Positions 9,029 through 17,856 of a stretch of DNA of 64,000 nt are shown in pieces. The stretch comes from JBFWML01 sp050251635 (lineage in GTDB: Bacteria > Campylobacterota > Campylobacteria > Campylobacterales > SZUA-545). The notes beneath the pieces are model-generated. The model was not told where the DNA came from. It saw only the letters and a list, made by a program, of their open reading frames with translations, and ran no database searches. The DNA lies in contig JBFWML010000002.1 in assembly GCA_050251635.1 (NCBI GenBank), forward strand, positions 37,638 to 101,637, given 5' to 3'. Both the position numbers and the translations under genes were made by a program. Within the stretch, counting starts at the first letter, position 1, and every line of letters begins with the position of its first letter.

Positions 9029-9034
9029 TACACT
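9029..9034 (+). promoter_or_regulatory. Putative -10 box for argF
   Basis: TACACT in the hemB-argF gap, about 30 bases before the argF ATG and followed by a T-rich stretch. No convincing -35. The same hexamer occurs before the pyruvate kinase gene at 20473-20478. Confidence 0.35.
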
Positions 9035-9063
9035 AGCCCCTTTAATTTTTTGCAGGAACCCAA

Positions 9064-9984
9064 ATGAGACATTTTCTGAGCCTCAAAGATTTCGAAAAAA
9101 CCGAAATACTCGAAATGCTTTCTATCGCCCGCTCGATCAAAAGCGACCTCAAGGCGGGCAAAGCCGCTAAACCGATGGCGGGCAAAACGCTGGCGATGAT
9201 CTTCGAAAAATCCTCCACCCGCACGCGGGTCAGCTTTGAGGTCGGTGCGGTGCAACTGGGGATGCATCCGCTCTTTCTTTCCAGCCGCGACATTCAACTT
9301 GGACGCGGCGAACCCATGAAAGACACCGCCCGCGTCATCAGCCGCATGGTCGATATGGTGATGATTCGCACCTATGCCCACGCGGGGCTTGAGGAGTTTG
9401 CGAGCTTTTCAAAAGTGCCCGTGATCAACGGTCTGAGCGACGATTTTCACCCCGTGCAGGTCATGGCGGACTATATGACGATGCAAGAGCTGGGCTACGA
9501 TCAAAAGCCCGTGGTTGCATGGATCGGCGACGGCAACAATATGGCGACCAGTTGGTTGATGATGGCGGCGAAGCTCGGTTTTGAACTGCGCGTCGCCACG
9601 CCCAAGGGTTACGAGATCCCCGCCAGGTGGGTGAGCCTTGCTCAAACCTTTGCGGCAAAAAGCGGCGCGAAGCTTGTTTTCGGCCATGATCCACGTGAAA
9701 CGGTTAAGGGCGCCACGGTGGTGACCACCGACGTCTGGACCAGCATGGGTCAGGAGGCGGAAAACGAAAAACGGCTCAAGGATTTTGCGGGTTTTACCGT
9801 TGACGAAGCGTTGATGGCGCAGGCGGATTCTAGGGCGGTATTTCTGCACTGCCTGCCCGCCCACCGGGGCGAAGAGGTCAGCGAAGGGGTTTTTGAAGCC
9901 CACGCGGACGCGGTCTTTCTGGAAGCGGAAAACCGCCTGCACGCGCAAAAAGGGATTATGGTGTGGCTGGATGGGAAAAGGTAA
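9064..9984 (+). CDS. argF: Ornithine carbamoyltransferase
   Basis: Arginine synthesis: carbamoyl phosphate plus ornithine to citrulline. The carbamoyl-phosphate loop SSTRTR is at 50-55 and the HCLP motif at 262-265. SMGQE near 227-231 is the ornithine-side loop. The usual HPxQ motif reads HPVQ (129-132), a mild variant. 306 residues, normal. Transcribed alone; a tRNA-Ala gene faces it downstream. Confidence 0.96.
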   Translation: MRHFLSLKDFEKTEILEMLSIARSIKSDLKAGKAAKPMAGKTLAMIFEKSSTRTRVSFEVGAVQLGMHPLFLSSRDIQLGRGEPMKDTARVISRMVDMVMIRTYAHAGLEEFASFSKVPVINGLSDDFHPVQVMADYMTMQELGYDQKPVVAWIGDGNNMATSWLMMAAKLGFELRVATPKGYEIPARWVSLAQTFAAKSGAKLVFGHDPRETVKGATVVTTDVWTSMGQEAENEKRLKDFAGFTVDEALMAQADSRAVFLHCLPAHRGEEVSEGVFEAHADAVFLEAENRLHAQKGIMVWLDGKR

Positions 9985-9996
9985 AAAGAGGGATAA

Positions 9997-10072
9997 TGGT
10001 GGAGCTAAGCGGGATCGAACCGCTGACCTCCTGCATGCCATGCAGGCGCTCTCCCAGCTGAGCTATAGCCCC
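9997..10072 (-). tRNA. tRNA-Ala (GGC anticodon)
   Basis: The minus strand folds into a standard 76-base cloverleaf. Acceptor GGGGCTA pairs with TAGCTCC, followed by discriminator A and an encoded CCA. The D arm is GCTC/GAGC. The anticodon stem CCTGC/GCAGG holds loop ATGGCAT, giving anticodon GGC. The T arm is AGCGG/CCGCT with TTCGATC. It lies 12 bases past the argF stop, facing it. Confidence 0.97.
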
Positions 10073-10147
10073 ACAAGCTGATGAGGCCGAAATTATAGAG
10101 AGTCTCGCTTAAAAAAGTTTGAATTTCAACCCAAGAAGGAGTTTGAC

Positions 10148-10891
10148 ATGAAAAAAAGTTTTGCCGGTTTCGCCCTTGCGGGTGCGCTAGCCCTCTCGGC
10201 CCAGGCCGATTTGCTCGGTTTTGGCGCGGGCGCGGGCCTTTGGTCTGCAACGCCCAGCGGTAGTGCCGACTATGGCCAAAGCTTCGATATCAAGAGCGAC
10301 ACCGGGCTTTCAAGCAGTAACAACGGTTATTTGTGGGCCTATCTGGAGCACCCGGTTCTCTTTTTGCCCAATATCCGCATTGAGCGAACCGGGTTCGAGA
10401 GCGACGGCACCAAAGCCACCAATATTACCTTTGGCGGAGAGACGTTTAATGTGGGCGATACAAAGACCGAGCTGACGCTTAACCAGATCGATACAATCCT
10501 TTACTACGGCCTTCCGGTGCCGGCGATCGATATCAATCTTGGCTTTGGAACCAAAAGCTTTGACGGAGAGCTGAGCATGACTTCGCCTTTGACTTCCGAG
10601 TCGGCGGATCTATCCTTTGTTCTTCCGGTGCTTTATGCCGGAATGCGCTTTGAGATTCCCGGCATTCCGGTGGGTCTGGAGGCGGATATCAAATATATCG
10701 GCTACGACGAGTCCAAGTTTTCCGATACGCGCATAAAAGCGGATTGGGCGTTTATTGATTCCGGCATCGCCGTGGCCGCCGAGCTGGGCTACCGCCAGCA
10801 GGCCCTTGTGATCAAGGATCTCAGCGGTGCGGACGCCGAAGCCGACATCACGATCGACGGTCTGTTTGCGGGCCTAAGCGCTAGGTTCTAA
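10148..10891 (+). CDS. TIGR04219-like outer membrane beta-barrel protein
   Basis: A 247-residue exported protein. A signal peptide spans about 1-20 (MKKSF, hydrophobic core, AQA/D). The mature part is rich in alternating polar/hydrophobic strands and glycine, and ends in aromatic F (SARF), as expected for BamA-assembled barrels. It resembles the TIGR04219 family of small outer-membrane proteins of unknown role. AAGGAG precedes the ATG. It overlaps the convergent dnaG by 11 bases. Confidence 0.8.
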   Translation: MKKSFAGFALAGALALSAQADLLGFGAGAGLWSATPSGSADYGQSFDIKSDTGLSSSNNGYLWAYLEHPVLFLPNIRIERTGFESDGTKATNITFGGETFNVGDTKTELTLNQIDTILYYGLPVPAIDINLGFGTKSFDGELSMTSPLTSESADLSFVLPVLYAGMRFEIPGIPVGLEADIKYIGYDESKFSDTRIKADWAFIDSGIAVAAELGYRQQALVIKDLSGADAEADITIDGLFAGLSARF

Positions 10892-12554
10892 AACTTCTAA
10901 AAACCACCAGTTCGCCGCCGCGCAGGCGGCGAATGGCCTCTTGAATCTGCCTCAGGCTAAAGCTGAGCGCCGCAAAATCGCCGCCCCGTTGCGTCCGCAG
11001 GCGGTTTAGCTCCTTGTCGAAATGGCGCACCAGCAAAGCCCGCAACTTATCTCTGAGCTCCTCTTGCCCAAGGGGCTTGATGGCCTCATCAAAGAGCAGC
11101 CCCCGGATTTTGGGGTTATCCACATCGTTTTGGCCCAGCGCGGCAAAGAGATCGCCGTGGGTTTCAAAGAGCGCAATGTCCAGATAGTCAATCAGGCTCT
11201 CAAGCAGGCTGCGGTCAAGGGCCAAGGCCTTAAGCAGCGTCAACTCCGCCAAATCCTGACGCCCTTCGCCCGTAAAGAATCCGCCCGGCGCGGCATGTGC
11301 GGCCGGTTTAAACCCCCTAAGCCGCCTGGAGTCGATCCCCAGCGCTCCGGCGGCATAGAGGGCGTAGCTTTCGTGGGAGAGCGGTCCGAGGGTGGCAAGA
11401 AAGCTTTGCGCCTCCTGTAAAGCCCGATCCCGGCCTTCGGGTCCCGGGGTGGCCTGCAGGGCCCGATCAATAATCGTATCGAGGGCAAAATGGGCAAAGG
11501 GTTTGGGGTGTGCATAGAGCTTGTCCAAAACGCGGCTTTGCCCCGATTTGACCAGATCGGCGGGATCCTTACCCCCTTCAATCATCGCGACACCCCCCTT
11601 AAAACCGTGGGCGGCCAGGAGTTTGGAGGCCTTAAAAGCCGCTTCCTTGCCGGCGCTGTCGCTGTCGTAGGAGAGAATCACCGCCGGATCGTCCAGCCGT
11701 CTTAGCAGCGGCAAATGCTCTTCGGTCAGCGCCGTGCCCAGTGTGGCGACTGCGTTTTCAAATCCAGCCTGATGGAGCATCACCACGTCAAGATACCCTT
11801 CGGCAACAACGATCGACCGGCGTTTGAGCACCGCGTCTTTGGCCAGATGCAGCGCATAAAGCAGCCGCGATTTATTAAAGAGCGCGCTTTGGGGGGAGTT
11901 GACATATTTGGCGGGATGGTTGCTGAGCGTGCGCCCCCCAAAGCCCACCAGCACGCCCTGCGCGTTGCGAATGGGAAAGGTGACGCGCTGGGTAAACCGG
12001 GCGTAGGGTCTTGCGCGTTCGTCTTCGCTGAATGCACCGGCTTCGATGGCGGCGGGCATGGGAATTTTTGCCCTCTGAAGCACCGCTTGCTGCGGGCCGC
12101 TTTCGGGCGCGTAGCCGATCTCGAAGCGCTCCATCATCCCCTCGGAAACACCCCGCTCCCGCAGGTAGGCCAGTGCGTGCGGCGTATGTCCGAGCTCTTC
12201 GAGAAAGAACCGGTTAAGGGCTTCCAGGGGACGGTTGTCGGTGCGTTTGGGGGCCTCGGAGTTTTCGTATTCGAGGATGATATTGTACTCCCCGGCCAGC
12301 TTCTCGACCGCTTCGGTAAAGGTGATCCGCTCGAACTCCTGCACAAACTTGATCGCATCGCCTCCGGCCTTGCAGCCGAAGCAGTGGTAAAACTGCTTGG
12401 AGGGGTTGACGTTGAAGCTGGGGGTTTTTTCGTCATGGAAGGGGCAACAACCCTTAAAGGTGCTGCCCGCACGCTTTAGCTCGATATAGCCGCCGATCAC
12501 CTCTACAATGTCGATACGGGACTTAAGAAGCTCCAGCGATTCGTTTTTGATCAT
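10881..12554 (-). CDS. dnaG: DNA primase
   Basis: Synthesises RNA primers at the replication fork and binds DnaB helicase. The CHC2 zinc finger is C37-H40-C58-C61. The catalytic core and Toprim domain follow, with EGYLDV at 252-257 and DSDSAG at 298-303. The C-terminal part from about 430 would be the helicase-binding domain. 557 residues, as in other Campylobacterota. It is divergent from a TPR gene across mirrored promoters and is not in a rpsU-dnaG-rpoD macro-operon here. Confidence 0.97.
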   Translation of the reverse strand: MIKNESLELLKSRIDIVEVIGGYIELKRAGSTFKGCCPFHDEKTPSFNVNPSKQFYHCFGCKAGGDAIKFVQEFERITFTEAVEKLAGEYNIILEYENSEAPKRTDNRPLEALNRFFLEELGHTPHALAYLRERGVSEGMMERFEIGYAPESGPQQAVLQRAKIPMPAAIEAGAFSEDERARPYARFTQRVTFPIRNAQGVLVGFGGRTLSNHPAKYVNSPQSALFNKSRLLYALHLAKDAVLKRRSIVVAEGYLDVVMLHQAGFENAVATLGTALTEEHLPLLRRLDDPAVILSYDSDSAGKEAAFKASKLLAAHGFKGGVAMIEGGKDPADLVKSGQSRVLDKLYAHPKPFAHFALDTIIDRALQATPGPEGRDRALQEAQSFLATLGPLSHESYALYAAGALGIDSRRLRGFKPAAHAAPGGFFTGEGRQDLAELTLLKALALDRSLLESLIDYLDIALFETHGDLFAALGQNDVDNPKIRGLLFDEAIKPLGQEELRDKLRALLVRHFDKELNRLRTQRGGDFAALSFSLRQIQEAIRRLRGGELVVFRSFRT

Positions 12555-12558
12555 AGCG

Positions 12559-12587
12559 CGATTATAACGAGCGCTCTGTTATAATCG
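12559..12587. promoter_or_regulatory. Mirrored divergent promoters for dnaG and TPR gene
   Basis: A perfect 10-base inverted repeat, CGATTATAAC (12559-12568) and GTTATAATCG (12578-12587), separated by 9 bases. Each arm contains TATAAT directed outward: minus 12566-12561 for dnaG, plus 12580-12585 for the TPR gene. The spacer contains another palindrome, GAGCGCTC. The geometry suggests either two identical -10 regions or a common operator. Confidence 0.6.
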
Positions 12588-12615
12588 GCAGACTTAGGCG
12601 CGCCAAGGGAGTCGT

Positions 12616-13665
12616 TTGGAGTTTCTGGTTATCGATTATCGCCACCCGGTCTTTAGCATCGTTATGCTGCTTTTGCTGGTCGCCGCGGTGGCGTTGGCCA
12701 ACCATTGGTGGGGGGTTCTCCGCCGGCGCGATCAGGAGCGCAAACTCTCGCGCTTTCTCTCGCGCTTCGAGGCCGAAAAACGGGCCAAGGACTACAAAGA
12801 TGTCCTCAAGGTTCAGCCCGATTCGGTCGATTCGCTGCTGCTGCTGGCCTCAATTTATTACAAAAGCGGCGAATACAACGAAGCGATGCGGATCTATCTG
12901 GCGCTGCTGGATATTTTGGCGGAGAAGTCGATTCGCGTCGATGTGATGACCCTTTTGGGCCGCACCTACCACAAGGCCGGTTTTTTCCAGCGCAGCCGGG
13001 ATATTCTGCTCGAATCCCTCAAGATCAAGGCCCGAAACCCCGAGGCGCTCGAACTGCTACTGGTCATTTACGAACAGATGCGCGAATACGCCAAGGCCCT
13101 TGAGGTGCTTGAGGCCCTTGAGGAGCTCGATCGCAACGTGCAAAAGGAGCGCGCCTTTGTGATGGCCAGCCACGCGGTGCACAACGCAGCCTTGAGCGAC
13201 GAGAAAAAAGAGCAGGCGCTTTTGCAGCTGTGGGAACAATACCCCTTTCTCTCCCGTCAGGTGCTGGAGTTTCTCTTTGCCCACAACCCGCAGGCCGCCT
13301 GGCGCCACGTCAACAATGAGCGGGCACGTCTGGTGGCGGACCTGTTTTGGTATCTGCCCAAAGAGAAATTCGACGAAAATGAGGCGCTTAAACACCCCTT
13401 TTTGGCCGAGCTTTACAGTGCCAAGGGGTGGGTGAATGCCACCCAAAAAAGCGCTATTTTCGAGCTGGACATCCTGATTCAGTTGGGATCGAAGCGCTCC
13501 ATTGCCACACTGGAGTTTGAGCACCTGTGCGGCCGCTGTCTGGCCACCTACCCGCTCTACTTTCACCGCTGCCCCAACTGCTTTGCGGTGGGCAGCGCCC
13601 GGACCGAACCGGTTTTGGCCCAAAACACCGGAGGCGACCTTGAAGTCAGTGCAAGTTTTCACTGA
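12616..13665 (+). CDS. Membrane-anchored TPR protein with C-terminal zinc ribbon (LapB-like layout)
   Basis: 349 residues. TTG start at 12616 with AAGGGA six bases upstream. One N-terminal membrane helix (about 11-30) is followed by TPR helices (about 60-180) and a rubredoxin-like metal site C305-x2-C308 and C319-x2-C322 near the end. The layout helix-TPR-rubredoxin is that of LapB/YciM, the regulator of LpxC turnover, but overall similarity is not obvious to me, so the role in envelope control is an inference. Its 3' end overlaps rnhA by 26 bases. Confidence 0.75.
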   Translation: MEFLVIDYRHPVFSIVMLLLLVAAVALANHWWGVLRRRDQERKLSRFLSRFEAEKRAKDYKDVLKVQPDSVDSLLLLASIYYKSGEYNEAMRIYLALLDILAEKSIRVDVMTLLGRTYHKAGFFQRSRDILLESLKIKARNPEALELLLVIYEQMREYAKALEVLEALEELDRNVQKERAFVMASHAVHNAALSDEKKEQALLQLWEQYPFLSRQVLEFLFAHNPQAAWRHVNNERARLVADLFWYLPKEKFDENEALKHPFLAELYSAKGWVNATQKSAIFELDILIQLGSKRSIATLEFEHLCGRCLATYPLYFHRCPNCFAVGSARTEPVLAQNTGGDLEVSASFH

Positions 13666-14068
13666 CGGCAGCGCCCTGGGAAACCCCGGCCCCGGCGGCT
13701 GGTGCGCCATTTTGCGCTACGGCGACAAAGAGCGGGTGATGGAGGGCGGCGAGGTTCACACCACCAACAACCGCATGGAGCTCTTAGCGGCGATCGAGGC
13801 GCTGGCGGCGCTCAAGGAGCCCTGCGCGGTGACGCTCTATTCCGACAGCTCCTATGTGGTCAAGGGGATCAACGAATGGCTGGCGGGCTGGAAGAAAAAA
13901 AACTACGCCAAGGTCAAAAACCCCGATCTGTGGCAGCGTTACGACGCCGTTTCCCAAAATCACCGGGTTAAGGCCGTCTGGGTGCGCGGCCATAACGGTC
14001 ACGAAGAGAACGAGCGGTGCGACGCCATCGCCCGGGCCCATGCGGAAGGTTATAAAGGAAGAGCATGA
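13640..14068 (+). CDS. rnhA: Ribonuclease HI
   Basis: Degrades RNA in RNA-DNA hybrids. I place the start at TTG 13640, inside the end of the TPR gene, because GGAGG lies six bases before it and the protein then begins MKSVQVFTDGS, just at the first catalytic strand. The active-site set D9, E47, D69, D128 and H118 is complete in 142 residues. It overlaps rnc by ATGA. Confidence 0.95.
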   Translation: MKSVQVFTDGSALGNPGPGGWCAILRYGDKERVMEGGEVHTTNNRMELLAAIEALAALKEPCAVTLYSDSSYVVKGINEWLAGWKKKNYAKVKNPDLWQRYDAVSQNHRVKAVWVRGHNGHEENERCDAIARAHAEGYKGRA

Positions 14069-14754
14069 AGCACAAAGCCAAAATAGAGGAGCTCGAAAAG
14101 CGGCTGGAATACCGCTTTAAGGAGCGTCAACACTTGGAGTCGGCCCTGACGCACCGCAGCTGCAAAGAGGGCGAAAACAACGAGCGGCTCGAGTTTTTGG
14201 GTGACGCGGTGCTGGATTTGATTGTGGGCGAGCATCTCTACCTCGCCTTCCCCAAGTCCAGCGAGGGCGAACTCTCCAAAATCCGCGCGGCGCTGGTCAA
14301 TGAACGCTCTTTTGCCCGCTTAGCCGGAGCGCTGCATCTGGAGCGTTACATCCGTCTTTCGGCGGCCGAAGAGCACAACCAGGGGCGCGCCAAACCCTCC
14401 ATTCTCTCCAACGCCTTCGAGGCGGTGATCGGGGCGATTTATCTTGATAGCGGATTGGACGAAGCCAAGCGGGTGGCGCTCTCGGCGCTGCAAAGCTGTT
14501 TTCCGGTGATCGATCCCGCCGAGCTGCTTGACGATCACAAAACGCGGCTTCAGGAGGTGACGCAAGCGCGCTTTGGCGTGATTCCCGAATATGCGGTCGT
14601 GGCGGCGGTCGGCCCCGATCATAAAAAAGAGTTCGAGATTGAACTGCTGATCGACGGCAAACTCTTTGCCACCGGCCGGGGCAACAGCAAAAAGGCGGCC
14701 CAGCAGGAGGCGGCGCGGGCCGCATTGATTTCGCTGGAAAAGGGGCAGCAATGA
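14065..14754 (+). CDS. rnc: Ribonuclease III
   Basis: Double-strand RNA endonuclease that processes rRNA precursors and structured mRNAs. The signature NERLEFLGDAVLD is at 39-51 in the N-terminal catalytic domain, and a dsRNA-binding domain fills about 155-225 (ending GNSKKAAQQEAARAAL). 229 residues. Overlaps rnhA and aroC by four bases each (ATGA), so translation of the three is coupled. Confidence 0.97.
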   Translation: MKHKAKIEELEKRLEYRFKERQHLESALTHRSCKEGENNERLEFLGDAVLDLIVGEHLYLAFPKSSEGELSKIRAALVNERSFARLAGALHLERYIRLSAAEEHNQGRAKPSILSNAFEAVIGAIYLDSGLDEAKRVALSALQSCFPVIDPAELLDDHKTRLQEVTQARFGVIPEYAVVAAVGPDHKKEFEIELLIDGKLFATGRGNSKKAAQQEAARAALISLEKGQQ

Positions 14755-15836
14755 ACGGTTTTGGAATCAAGCTGCGGGTAACGACCTTCGGCGAATCCCA
14801 CGGCGCGGGGATTGGTTGCGTTATCGACGGTGTTCCGGCGGGACTGAAGATCGATGAGGCCTTTATTCAAAATGAACTCGATCGCCGCCGTCCGCGAAGC
14901 GATCGCCCCGGCAGCACCAGCCGCAACGAGCCCGACAGGGCGGAAATTCTCAGCGGCGTATTCGAAGGGCTCTCCACCGGCGCGCCGATCGGCCTGTTTA
15001 TCCGCAACACCTCCGCCAAAAGCGGCGACTACGAAAACCTGCGCGCCCTGTTTCGCCCCGGCCACGCGGACTATTCGTGGACGATGAAATACGGCGTGCG
15101 CGATCACCGCGGCGGGGGACGCACCAGCGCCCGCGAAAGCGCCGCCCGCGTGGCTGCCGGAGCGATCGCCAAACTGATGCTGCGCGAACTGGGCGTGACG
15201 GTCGAAGGCGGCCTCTGCGCCGTGGGCGGCGTACCGGGCAAAAACGAAGATTTTAATTACGCCAAAACCAGCGAAATTTTCAGCCTCGACCCGAAAGCCG
15301 AAGCGGCCCAAATAGCGGCGATCGAAGCGGCTAGAAATGATCACGACTCCGTAGGGGCCAGCGCGCGCATCCGCGTCACCGGCGTGCCCGCCGGCATCGG
15401 TGAACCGCTCTATGACAAACTCGACGCCCGTCTGGCCGAAGCGATGATGGGCATTAACGCCGTCAAAGCGGTCGAGATTGGCGAAGGGGTCAATGCCGCG
15501 CGGCTTAAGGGCAGCGAAAACAACGACGCTTTAACGCCGCAGGGTTTTGCAACCAACCATGCGGGGGGTATTCTGGGTGGCGTCAGCAGCGGTGCGCCGA
15601 TCGAGTTGACGATCCACTTTAAACCGACCCCGTCGATCTTTAAACCCCAGCAGACGATCAACACAAGCGGCGAAGCGGTTGTCTGCGAAATCAAAGGCCG
15701 TCACGACGCCTGCGTCGGGGTGCGCGGCGTGGTAGTCGCCGAAGCGATGGCGGCGCTGGTTGTGGCCGACCTGATGCTGGCCCATCTGGGTTGCCGCATG
15801 GATCATCTTAAAGCGATTTACAAGGAGCGTGCGTGA
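14751..15836 (+). CDS. aroC: Chorismate synthase
   Basis: Last step of the shikimate pathway: EPSP to chorismate, needing reduced FMN. Signatures visible are GESHGAGIGCVIDGVPAG near 14-31, RPGHADYS near 103-110 and the GGGRTSARE stretch near 122-130. The 361-residue length is normal. It has four-base overlaps with rnc upstream and metK downstream. Confidence 0.97.
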   Translation: MNGFGIKLRVTTFGESHGAGIGCVIDGVPAGLKIDEAFIQNELDRRRPRSDRPGSTSRNEPDRAEILSGVFEGLSTGAPIGLFIRNTSAKSGDYENLRALFRPGHADYSWTMKYGVRDHRGGGRTSARESAARVAAGAIAKLMLRELGVTVEGGLCAVGGVPGKNEDFNYAKTSEIFSLDPKAEAAQIAAIEAARNDHDSVGASARIRVTGVPAGIGEPLYDKLDARLAEAMMGINAVKAVEIGEGVNAARLKGSENNDALTPQGFATNHAGGILGGVSSGAPIELTIHFKPTPSIFKPQQTINTSGEAVVCEIKGRHDACVGVRGVVVAEAMAALVVADLMLAHLGCRMDHLKAIYKERA

Positions 15837-16984
15837 GTTATCTAAGAACCGCCGAATCGGTCACCGAAGGCCATCCCGACAAGATCGCCGATCAGATCAG
15901 TGACGCGGTCGTTGATGCCATTTTGACCAAAGACAAAAACGCCCGCATCGCCTGCGAAACGCTGATCTCCAACGGTTTTTGCGTTGTGGCGGGGGAGATT
16001 CGCACCGATGTGTATGTGCCCATCGGCGAAATCGCCCGCAACACGATCCGCGAGATCGGCTACACCGACGGCAGCTACGGTTTTGACTACCGCAGCGCAG
16101 GGGTGCTAATGGCGGTGGGCGAACAAAGCCCCGATATCGCACAGGGCGTTGACCGCGCCGACGGCAAGCTAGGCGCAGGAGATCAGGGGATTATGGTCGG
16201 TTACGCCTGTGATGAGACCCCGGAGTTGATGCCGCTGCCGATTATGCTCTCCCATGCGCTCACCCGCCGTCTGGCGCAGGTGCGCAAAGAGGGGCTTTTG
16301 CCCTTTTTGTGCCCCGACGGCAAGGCGCAGGTGGTGGTGCGGTACGAAGCGGACAAACCCGTCGCCATCGAACATGTGACCGTTTCGGCCCACCACAGCC
16401 GTTCGATCGCGCCGGACAAACTCAAAGAGGCGATTATGGAGGAGGTGATCAAGGCCGCCCTCCCCGCCCCCTTGATCACGCCCCAGACGCAATATGCGAT
16501 CAATCCGACGGGACTGTTTGTCATCGGCGGCCCGCAGGCCGATTCGGGGCTAACGGGACGCAAAAATATTGTGGACAGCTACGGTCCCGTTTGTCCCCAC
16601 GGCGGCGGTGCCTTTAGCGGTAAAGATCCCAGCAAGGTTGACCGCAGCGGCGCTTATATGGCCCGTTATATCGCCAAAAACCTTGTGGCGGCGGGGGCGG
16701 CCCGGCGCGCCACGGTCGAACTGGCCTATGTGATCGGGCAGTGCGATCCGGTGGGGGTGCGTGTGGACAGCCACGGCACCGGCGCGGTGGATGACGATCG
16801 GATGACTGAGTGTATCCGGTCGGTTTTTGATCTGACTCCGGCGGGCATTATCCGGGAGCTGGATTTGCTCAAACCCCAATACCGCGCCACGGCCGCCTAT
16901 GGCCACTTTGGCCGTGAAAACGAGGGGTTTGGGTGGGAACGAATCAATCGCAGCCCAGATGTCAAAGCTTGGCTTAAAATTTAA
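15833..16984 (+). CDS. metK: S-adenosylmethionine synthetase
   Basis: Makes SAM from methionine and ATP. GTG start overlapping the aroC stop (GTGA). The ATP/metal motif GHPDK is at 13-17, GAGDQGIMVGYA at 114-125, and the glycine-rich loop with FSGKDPSKVDRS lies near 260-275. 383 residues. Because the start is inside aroC there is no leader for a SAM riboswitch. Last gene of the rnhA-rnc-aroC-metK run. Confidence 0.97.
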   Translation: MSYLRTAESVTEGHPDKIADQISDAVVDAILTKDKNARIACETLISNGFCVVAGEIRTDVYVPIGEIARNTIREIGYTDGSYGFDYRSAGVLMAVGEQSPDIAQGVDRADGKLGAGDQGIMVGYACDETPELMPLPIMLSHALTRRLAQVRKEGLLPFLCPDGKAQVVVRYEADKPVAIEHVTVSAHHSRSIAPDKLKEAIMEEVIKAALPAPLITPQTQYAINPTGLFVIGGPQADSGLTGRKNIVDSYGPVCPHGGGAFSGKDPSKVDRSGAYMARYIAKNLVAAGAARRATVELAYVIGQCDPVGVRVDSHGTGAVDDDRMTECIRSVFDLTPAGIIRELDLLKPQYRATAAYGHFGRENEGFGWERINRSPDVKAWLKI

Positions 16985-17064
16985 CTTTGAGCTAAGAGCA
17001 GATCGGCTAAAGTTTGCCCCCACCCGCGGCGTCCGCGGTGTGAAATCCAAACCAGAGGTTCACC

Positions 17065-17319
17065 ATGTCCGTTAAAATTACCGACATTTGTATCAACTGC
17101 GGCGCCTGTATCGACGAGTGCCCCGTTGAGGCGATCGTTGACGACAGCGACAACCCCGAGGGCACTGATATCTATTACGTTTACGCAGACAAGTGCGTCG
17201 AGTGCATCGGCCACCACGACGAGCCTGCCTGTGCGGCTGCCTGCCCCACTGAAGGCTGCATCGTTTGGGCCGAGGGTAACAAGTCCGGCAAACCCGCTGG
17301 AAGCGCCTGCGTCGGCTGA
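17065..17319 (+). CDS. 2x[4Fe-4S] ferredoxin, Alvin/YfhL type
   Basis: 84 residues. The first cluster motif is C9-x2-C12-x2-C15-x3-C19-P. The second is C44-x2-C47-x8-C56-x3-C60-P, with the eight-residue insertion and a C-terminal extension typical of Allochromatium-type low-potential ferredoxins. An electron donor for reductive enzymes; partners are not visible here. A CG-rich inverted repeat (about 17021-17040) lies just upstream and a strong hairpin just downstream, so it is probably a single-gene transcript. Confidence 0.93.
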   Translation: MSVKITDICINCGACIDECPVEAIVDDSDNPEGTDIYYVYADKCVECIGHHDEPACAAACPTEGCIVWAEGNKSGKPAGSACVG

Positions 17320-17325
17320 TTCTTC

Positions 17326-17343
17326 TCCGGGCTTCGGCCCGGA
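17326..17343 (+). terminator. Hairpin after ferredoxin gene
   Basis: CCGGGC-TTCG-GCCCGG (17327-17342), with one more T-A pair outside, is a very stable stem closed by a UUCG tetraloop, eight bases after the ferredoxin stop. The following tract is only moderately T-rich, so it could be a terminator or an mRNA 3' stabiliser. Confidence 0.55.
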
Positions 17344-17388
17344 AACTCCCTGCCTTTCTCCGCTATTGCAAAAAAAATTGATTTCCGT

Positions 17389-17394
17389 TACAAT
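17389..17394 (+). promoter_or_regulatory. -10 box for the ndk-fabH operon
   Basis: TACAAT preceded by an A/T-rich stretch (A8, then TTGATT) and 45 bases before the ndk ATG; AGAGGAG is the ndk ribosome-binding site. It would drive ndk, yceD, rpmF, plsX and fabH. Confidence 0.5.
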
Positions 17395-17439
17395 CACGCG
17401 CTTATTTTCCCCAGATTTTAAAGAGGAGCTAAACGCACT

Positions 17440-17853
17440 ATGGAAAGAACGCTCTCTATCCTGAAGCCTGATGCCGTTAAGAAAAATGTAATCGGTAAAA
17501 TCGTTGATCGTTTTGAATCCAACGGCCTGCGCATTGCCGCGATGAAAAAAATCCAGATGACCCGCCCGATGGCCGAGGCGTTCTACGGCGTTCACGCCGC
17601 CCGCCCCTTCTTTAAGGATCTGGTGGAGTTTATGATCAGCGGCCCCGTGGTTGTGATGGTGCTTGAGGGTGCCAACGCCGTGGCTAAAAACCGCGATCTG
17701 ATGGGTGCGACCAACCCCAAAGAGGCCGTAGCCGGCACCATCCGCGCCGACTTTGCCGACAGCATCGACGCCAACGCCGTTCACGGCAGCGACAGCGCCG
17801 AAAACGCCGCTAAAGAGATCGCCCAGTTCTTTGGAGCTTTCGAAATCCTCTAA
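17440..17853 (+). CDS. ndk: Nucleoside diphosphate kinase
   Basis: Exchanges gamma-phosphate between NTPs and NDPs through a phosphohistidine. The active-site histidine is H115 in NAVHGSDS, and RNLMGATNPKEA-like nucleotide contacts (here RDLMGATNPKEA) are at 85-96. 137 residues, standard. First gene of an operon whose other members belong to ribosome and fatty-acid synthesis. Confidence 0.97.
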   Translation: MERTLSILKPDAVKKNVIGKIVDRFESNGLRIAAMKKIQMTRPMAEAFYGVHAARPFFKDLVEFMISGPVVVMVLEGANAVAKNRDLMGATNPKEAVAGTIRADFADSIDANAVHGSDSAENAAKEIAQFFGAFEIL

Positions 17854-17856
17854 GAG

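Noticed and set aside
15780..15836. SAM riboswitch before metK
   Set aside because: metK starts inside the aroC stop codon and has no leader.
17021..17040. CG-rich inverted repeat between metK and ferredoxin as a terminator
   Set aside because: The stem needs a bulge and is not followed by a T tract; too close to the ferredoxin start to judge.
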